64,000 nt of DNA from Hyparrhenia diplandra (lineage: Eukaryota > Streptophyta > Magnoliopsida > Poales > Poaceae), in contig JADLZK010002761.1 in NCBI GenBank assembly GCA_015847255.1, positions 372,001 to 436,000 of the forward strand, given 5' to 3'. Of this stretch, positions 58,082-64,000 are shown piece by piece. The notes under the pieces were generated by a model, which saw only the letters and a program-made list of their open reading frames with translations, did no database searches and was not told the DNA's origin. Both the position numbers and the translations under genes were made by a program. Within the stretch, counting starts at the first letter, position 1, and each line of letters begins with the position of its first letter.

Positions 58082-59090
58082 AAATATTGTAAAAAGAGAT
58101 TTGGGTTGTAGACTATTCTTAAAAAAAGAGAGAGAGAGAGAGAGGGAGATGAAAAATGGACAAAAGTCCTACTGGTAGTAGAGCCTACCTCCCTAAGAAA
58201 AGAAAAAGAAAGAAAAATAGAGATGAAAAATGAACAAGTGTTCGAGGGCGAGTAGAGCCCACATCTCTAAAATAAAGATGAATAATGGACAAGTGTCCGA
58301 GGGTGAGTAGAACCCACATCTTTATAAGAGAGGAAATAATAGACAAAAAGTCTAGGACCAGCAGAGTCCACCTCTCTAAAAGAAAAAGCTACGGCCCCGC
58401 ATTCTCTACAAAAATTCAAAAAAGAAAGATAATTTCTTAAGGAGCATAAGTAAGATATTCCTCATCTATTTATTCTATTATATATTCTCTATATTCTATC
58501 ACCATACACATGCACCACTTGATCAGTGTGATTTGTGACTTTGGATCCATTGCTTGAATTTACAATATATGTAAGTAAGTTTAATTTTTTTTTTCTCCTA
58601 CCTATGAACTCCAAATATAAACTTTAGATATAGGATGAGAGAAAAGAAAGTATAAAGTGCTATTGCTTAAGCCAAAAATATTATTTTATAAAAGATAAAC
58701 AATGTTACTTTATTACCTAAGAGAGGATCCATAGTTATCATAATTGAGAGACTAAAGAGTGTCACACTGAGAACTTTGAGTTTTATTTTAAAAATCAGCA
58801 AAAACTCCAGAAGGACAGTTGATCAAAAGAGTTTGAAATATAGTGTTCGACTTGACTGTTCTATCTTTCAATTGCTCATGATTGAAGAAAAGAAGTTATA
58901 AGCTCTAAGAAGTAAAATATATATGAGTAAGTTGAAGACTTGAAAAGTTTTATTTATCTGGAGAGAACTTTTGTTTGAAAGCATGTGTACTTTTGAGGTG
59001 TGATAGCGTAGTAGCAACTCCTGATCCAAGTTTAATATTTTGTTTTTGTGTCTTGCTAAGAGACTAGCAAGAGGTAAGCTTGGGGGAGCT
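58082..59090 (+). other. Right internal region of the gag/protease gypsy element with four-fold repeat
   Basis: Begins with a (GA)n run near 58120-58145. It then has about four imperfect copies of a 55-65 bp unit (ATGGACAAGTGTCCGAGGG, then GAGTAGAGCCCACATCTCTA) between 58146 and 58382. The rest is AT-rich and non-coding. It ends in the polypurine tract before the 3' LTR. Confidence 0.7.
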
Positions 59091-60884
59091 TGTTGACACT
59101 TGTTATACTATAAATTTTTAAGTTATTTAATATGAATTAAGGGCTAAAGTCAAAGACTAAACATAAGTCTAGGGGTCTAACTAACATAATTCCATGAGTT
59201 TTGGTATTCTGTGACTTTCCAGGGACTTGATAGGAAAATGCAGAGAACAATGGAGAAGGTTCCAGAATATACAAGACTTATACAAGACAAATAAAGACCA
59301 AACTTATCCGTGAAGCAAATCAACCCGAAAAGTGGACTAAAACATTCTAGAAGATACCGGAGGACACCGAGAGAAGACGGGAAGCCGAGGTGGCACTCCA
59401 CCCCGGCGCGCCCGCAGCCACATAGGCCGCCGCCAGGTGGGGTCACCCAATCACCTCACATTTTTATGTCGGTTTACCACCGACCTTGAGGTTGTATCTA
59501 CACCGTTGTTGAAGGTCGGTTTGATCCAAGGGTTGATGTTCATCGCCAAGTACTATATAAGAAGACCCGGTGACCTCGAGGCTAAGAACAATTTCATTAT
59601 CAATCATATTCATCCAAGTCCAGCCAAGTTTAGACCTTAGCTCTAGTTCATACTAGAAGTAGATTAGCTACATAACTAGTTCTAATTGAAGATCAAGTTC
59701 ATCTTGAGTTCTCGATAGTCAAGAAGTAGCAAGGATCGTTCTTGAGACTTCTCTCTTGTATTCAATCTGTAAGTTTTCTTATATTTAGAATACAATTGTT
59801 ATGGCTTTGATCTTTATAATTATTATATTCTTGTTGCTATGTGTTTATGCTTGCTATGATTATATATTTAGTTTAGTAAGATTGCTTTATATTTTATACA
59901 TGGAATTGTATAGCACTCATATAGATGATCACTATTTGGGTGATAAGCAATGTGTAAACGTGGTGTTTATACAACATTTATCTGCAATTGCACCCTACAT
60001 TCTGGGTCGTGGTGGTAGATCGCGGGGGGTGACAGCCCTGTTGAGTCCTTTGGAGTCCACCCTCCGAATGTAGGACACGTCGAGCTTTTAATTACGAAGA
60101 TAAACAAGTTTCGTCCTTGCTTGTCTTTGGTAATGCTTGCTATGTATAGAAGTAATCTAATCTTGCCATGATAGCTAGATGTATTGCACTAATTGTAGTA
60201 TTCATAGATGTATATTAATTAAGAGTATCTTAGGAATATTCATTCTAGTCTAATTTATAACATGCTAATTACTTGTATGATATTAGTGGCATAGGTTAAT
60301 CCTAGACTTGGACAATTATCATTATATTATTTATCTTTATCTTGGACTTATCCTGTTGAGTTATGTTTGATGCTCATGGCTACTCTGCATTATAATATTA
60401 TAAAGTGAATGATCTCATAAATAAATCATATTATAAAATCATTAGATAGCTCTTTATCTCTACCTTTCCATAGACTCCCTTCCCTCGTGGTAAAATATAA
60501 ATACGATACCGGATTACCCCGGTGAAGTGCTACAATTGGTATTTCTATCTGCGTGCGCTTTTGGAGATATCATGTTCAATCTTTTATCAAGGCCAATCTA
60601 TAAATACCATGCCCCCGCATTTCTTTGAGCGTTATTGCTAGGGTGACAGACTAGTGTATAGGTAATGCCTAGAAATGAGTGGTATACCTTTGAGTTCATA
60701 TCCTGGTGAGATTAATTCCACTATGGATAATGTGGCTAAGCTACATCCCACTACTAACACCGCCTAACTTCACTTTTTATTGGATCATGAGGTTAATCCC
60801 ATATCCAAGCTAACATGATTAGATAGATATCCCATATATATTTCTCTCGCCTTCCTAATTAGGATCGTGTTAGAAATATCAACA
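59091..60884 (+). repeat. 3' LTR of the gag/protease gypsy element
   Basis: Matches the left LTR along its whole length, with scattered substitutions and several one-base indels in homopolymers. One insertion (GGTCGTGGTGG near 60004) breaks the 115-codon frame seen in the other copies. Confidence 0.88.
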
Positions 60885-60889
60885 GAGGG

Positions 60890-61199
60890 TCGGAGCTCGA
60901 GGGAGGCGAATCGTGGGAGGGGAAAGCGACGCGGCGGGGGAGGGGAGGATTAGGTACGGAGGGGGCGCGGGCGTATATATACGCGTCCCCCGACCCTTGG
61001 TTACACGGGCCTAACGGGCCAAATCGCGAAAACCGGGCCATGCCCGGGGCTGGCCCGCGTGCCTTGGGGTCGGCCCAGGCACGGCCCACGCCGGGCTCCG
61101 GGCGGCCCGCACGGTGCCATCCGGCCGGCCGTGTTTGGGCCGGGCCGAAAAACGGGCACCGTGCGGGCTGCCGGGCCATGGGCTTTTTGCACATCTTTA
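60890..61199 (-). promoter_or_regulatory. Right terminal region of the hAT element (promoter side)
   Basis: GC-rich leader DNA (60890-60960) and a symmetrical CGTATATATACG motif near 60973, which is the likely TATA box for leftward transposase transcription. About 200 bp of GGGCC/GGCCC-rich subterminal repeats then run to the inverted repeat. Confidence 0.55.
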
Positions 61200-61207
61200 T
61201 TTCCCAT

Positions 61208-64000
61208 GCCGCTCGTTGCTCAATAAAATGCCGGACTGAAACTATTGAGCCCAGGTGTGCTGGAACGGGCATCGTTCCTCACTAAAATATTGTTGTAATG
61301 CTAAAAAACACTATACCATGATCGATGCTGATAAGGCGGCGCCGATACTAATTTGTTGTGAAAAAAACATTGTATCATAACTTTTTTTTTTTTAGAGAAA
61401 CACCTGTATCATAACTCATGGGCGGATCCATTGGGTGGTCAAGGTGGTCCACCAACCACCTTGTGGCCCGCTTCGTCATACATACAACATATATACCTTT
61501 CTATGTAAAAAAAAGAAAAAAAGAAATAGTAATAAGTTTGAACACATGCCATGCGTTGAAGTGAAATAAATGCGTAGGTAATAAGTTTGAACACATGCCA
61601 TGCGTTGAGGTGAAACACATGCCGTGGCGGGGCGTGACACGACCGCGTTCGCGCCGCGCTTGCTCGGGCGACCTTGGCTCGTGGGCGGATCAGTCACGGC
61701 CGCGCTCGCTACCGGCAGCCTCCAGATGACGACGCATGACACGCCGCACCGGGGACTTCCTCATGCAGCCCAAGCTCTAGCTGCGGCTGCTCTTCCACGC
61801 CCCGCTAGCACTCGTGACCGGAGGACAAGGGCGATCATTGCTTGAAGTGTTGCTCCTCTTCCCGGGCGCACGCCGCCAGCCGCCATGATCAGGCTGGAGT
61901 AGCGCTCGGGCACCATGTTCGCACCATGGTGCAAGCGCGTCCGGCTTCGCGCCAGCTCCGCAGGCTGCTTTAAGATCCCCGCCACCGCATCCACGGGCTC
62001 CAGCGCACCGCCACATATCTTTCGGGGGTTTGGATGGATGGGAGTGGATTGCGACAAGTGATGCAACACGCAGGTAATGGGCGGTGGGACGGTTAAGCGC
62101 GCGAGATCTGGGGGGGCAAAGAGGCCACGTCAGTAGCCGGAAGCTCCGTCCACTTCCGTTAGAGCAACACCTCGAAGCAAAGGGGGCGGGAGGAGAGGAG
62201 CTCCGAGCAAGCAAGGGCGCGGCTGGAGCTAGGCGTCATGCGGCGAGGCAGAGCACTCGCAGAGGAGAACCGACATTGTTTATAGCAGGAGAATCGACTT
62301 GAGAAGAGGAAGAGGAGGGTGGGATGGATGTGCGGCAGCGGGGGAGGTGGTTATAGCTTGGCGGCAGGCTACGAATGGAGGTGTAGTAGGGTGGTGGTGG
62401 CTGCTATAGCGGCTAATATCGCGCACTTCGCATCAGGTTGTGACGTGCTGGACGGGAGGGGAATGGGAAAGTGGGGTGGGTCCCCACTGGATAGGGGTTC
62501 CAGGATTTGGAAGTTGAGTGTAAAATTTGAGGCGCATGCAAAAAGAGAGTCCATGTGACGTACTCGCATCTCATTTGTCTTTCAGTTGAGCTGCCTTCAG
62601 GATGGTGTTTTTTTTCCCACTGCACTATCCAGCTTTTTGCTACATGTAAAATGTAATCCACTTCTCGCCAACATGTGTCCATCATTGTACATGTATTATT
62701 ATCATGACTTCTTCTGGATTTATATAATTAATGGTGTACTGGATGTTGTCATTGGCGTTTTATATAATCAACAAAGGAACTTAAAGGTATTCTGATGAAG
62801 TGTACATACAAAACAAGAGTGTATTAGAAGAGAGTATTTATGTAGTAAGGAGTGTGTTAAATATCACTCGAAGCAAACCAAGCTTTGCACGAGTTGCACG
62901 AGAGCGGTCTTGGGATTCTTCAAGATAGTCAAAAGCTCGACGACAAATTTGCAATTGATAATAAGTGGGAAAAAGTAGTGCGGAAACAGCAGTTTTGGTT
63001 TGAAGGAAGGAAGTTATGCCAAGTTTTGTTAATTTCTTCCTTGAAAATATAAATAAATAGAATAAAATAAAATAATGGTATTTTTGGAGAACAATAAATG
63101 ATGGTGGGATCGAAGCTTGATCGCGTCTCGATCGCACAACTAAACAGTAGTTAAGTTTGGGCCGGTTGTGGCATGTGTGGCCCGGCCCATATTCTTTCCA
63201 CCGCCCTCTTAAAACAAAGTGTAATTCATTTACCTCTCATGACTATCACGGTTATATATATCTTCCTCCCTCAACCACAAAATTAATACCTCCCTCAACT
63301 TTCAAAAATCATTGCAGTAAAAATAACTTTCAAATATCATCTGTTTTTTTTCATATTCGATGGTTTTAATAATGTTGATTCTTATACATGTCACGCCTGG
63401 ATAATCATTAGAGGGATGAACTGGACTAAGTTGGAAGTTCAGTGAAAAATATGAAAATATTTGTTTTTATATCTTGGAAGCGCGTTTTGATGGCGATTCG
63501 TATGTCATGCCACGTCAAAGAAGAGATTGATGGTGGCCATGGTTGCAGCTCGAGCTGACGTGTGAGCGAGAAAATTTTAAGGATGAAGAAAGGGATGAGG
63601 CAGAAAATGCCATTGTTGTGAACTAGCAAGCCACATCATCATGCATGGAAAGAATGTAGCAACATTTACACCTTGTTTGGATTGGGGGTGACTAAAGTTT
63701 TTTTTTAAAACTACGGGTTACTAAAGTTACTCATCCCTATTTATGGCGTGTTTGGATTACAGCCACAAGATGTTGTGCTTAACGTGCGGCCGCCACACCA
63801 AAACATGCAGCTGTTTCGTTTCTCACCTGCATGGCCGCCATATAATCTTTCTATGTCTTTTCCTCTAGCAGCTCGTCGTTTAGCGCATCAAACTATGGCG
63901 AAATGGTGACGGGTTAAAAAGTATAGAGGGACTAAAATATAAAAAGTCGGGGTATTATCTTTTTCTTGACTAATTTTAGTCGTGGAGTGGCTAATTTTAG
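61208..64000. other. Right flank, no gene confidently recognised
   Basis: 61208-61640 is spacer with a poly(T) run and a 49-bp tandem duplication (61531-61628). 61640-62560 is GC-rich and open on the minus strand (for example 61761-62069 and 61777-62214), but I recognise no domain; it may be a promoter or leader region or an unknown gene. 62600-63650 is AT-rich. From about 63675 to the end, TTGTTTGGATTGGGGGTGAC and repeated GACTAAA/TTTAGTC motifs suggest the start of a MITE-like element cut by the window edge. Confidence 0.4.
61531..61628. repeat. 49-bp tandem duplication
   Basis: AATAAGTTTGAACACATGCC followed by ATGCGTTGA(A/G)GTGAAA occurs twice, starting at 61531 and 61580. No coding or transposon function is apparent. 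Confidence 0.75.

Larger units (their letters stand above)
39215..60884 (+). mobile_element. Ty3/gypsy-like element with gag and protease only (non-autonomous), with a nested Tat element
   Basis: Two 1.8-kb LTRs (39215-40999 and 59091-60884) with TGTTGA..TCAACA ends are flanked by GAGGG on both sides (39210-39214 and 60885-60889). A polypurine tract (AAGCTTGGGGGAGCT) precedes the right LTR, giving plus orientation. Internal sequence after removing the nested element is about 5.7 kb. It encodes gag and a protease-like region, but no RT, RNase H or integrase was found on either side of the insertion. It must have been mobilised by enzymes from an autonomous relative. Confidence 0.85.
35471..61199 (-). 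mobile_element. hAT (Ac/Dart-like) DNA transposon, expanded by nested retrotransposons
   Basis: The ends are 12-bp perfect inverted repeats (TAAAGATGTGCA at 35471-35482; reverse complement at 61188-61199), flanked by an 8-bp duplication TTTCCCAT (35463-35470 and 61200-61207). Eight-base duplications are diagnostic of hAT elements. Subterminal regions at both ends are packed with GGGCC, GGCACGG and CGGCCC motifs, as in Dart-type elements, where the transposase probably binds. Its own sequence is about 4 kb; the rest is the nested gypsy pair at 39215-60884. A TATATATA motif near 60975 lies in the leader promoter, and the transposase reads leftwards. Confidence 0.88.

Overview
This window is plant nuclear DNA, almost certainly from a grass and probably a panicoid relative of maize, sorghum or sugarcane. 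The evidence is the combination of KIB1-4/DUF295 F-box and F-box/FBD genes with GT-AG introns, GC-rich 5' ends on AT-rich introns, a tRNA-derived SINE, a Tourist-like MITE, a Sirevirus-type Ty1/copia element, Tat-lineage and other Ty3/gypsy elements, and a large hAT element. I see no bacterial genes, CRISPR array, rRNA or functional tRNA gene.

Genic backbone. 1-1101 is the 3' end of a KIB1-4 beta-propeller gene (KIB copy 1). 2743-7472 (minus) is a broken F-box/LRR/FBD gene whose 3' half (LRR exon plus FBD exon) is tandemly duplicated. It is head to head with KIB copy 2 (about 7800-10086, plus). KIB copy 3 follows (about 12060-14894, plus), preceded by a partial duplicate of its own promoter and 5' exon that carries a MITE. 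16041-16452 (minus) is a small WPP-domain gene, 16942-17250 a SINE with a perfect 17-bp target duplication, and 18600-18985 a promoter plus first-exon fragment. KIB copy 4 (33210-34741, plus) lies beyond a retrotransposon. All four KIB copies share one architecture, and each copy whose 5' part lies in the window shows frameshifts.

Transposon blocks. (1) 19425-32784 is a Sirevirus-like copia element in minus orientation with 5-bp target duplications (CCTAG). Its LTRs, primer-binding site, gag, protease, integrase, RT, RNase H and multiple polypurine tracts are all visible. A solo gypsy LTR (19714-21499) sits in its 3' LTR and a related solo LTR (24780-26497, minus) splits its pol gene. (2) 35471-61199 is a hAT element with 12-bp terminal inverted repeats and an 8-bp target duplication (TTTCCCAT). 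A gypsy element that shows gag and protease but no RT or integrase (39215-60884, target duplication GAGGG) lies inside its 5' leader. Inside that is a complete Tat/Grande-like element (45724-58076, minus, target duplication CTCAC). The Tat element has a second, archaeal-type RNase H, a long opposite-strand accessory gene and an internal tandem-repeat array.

Removing the two transposon blocks leaves roughly 25 kb of ordinary genic DNA. The nested target duplications give the relative order: hAT, then the gag/protease gypsy element, then Tat; and separately copia, then the two LTR insertions. Many frameshifts are single-base changes in homopolymers, and paired LTRs differ mostly by the same kind of change. 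Some apparent pseudogenes may therefore be assembly errors. I did not find a convincing new cellular system. The most interesting points are the complementary lesions in the duplicated FBD exons, the retrotransposon probably sitting in the first intron of KIB copy 4, the antisense gene and repeat array of the Tat element, and the localised divergence of a CpG-rich block between two otherwise similar LTRs.
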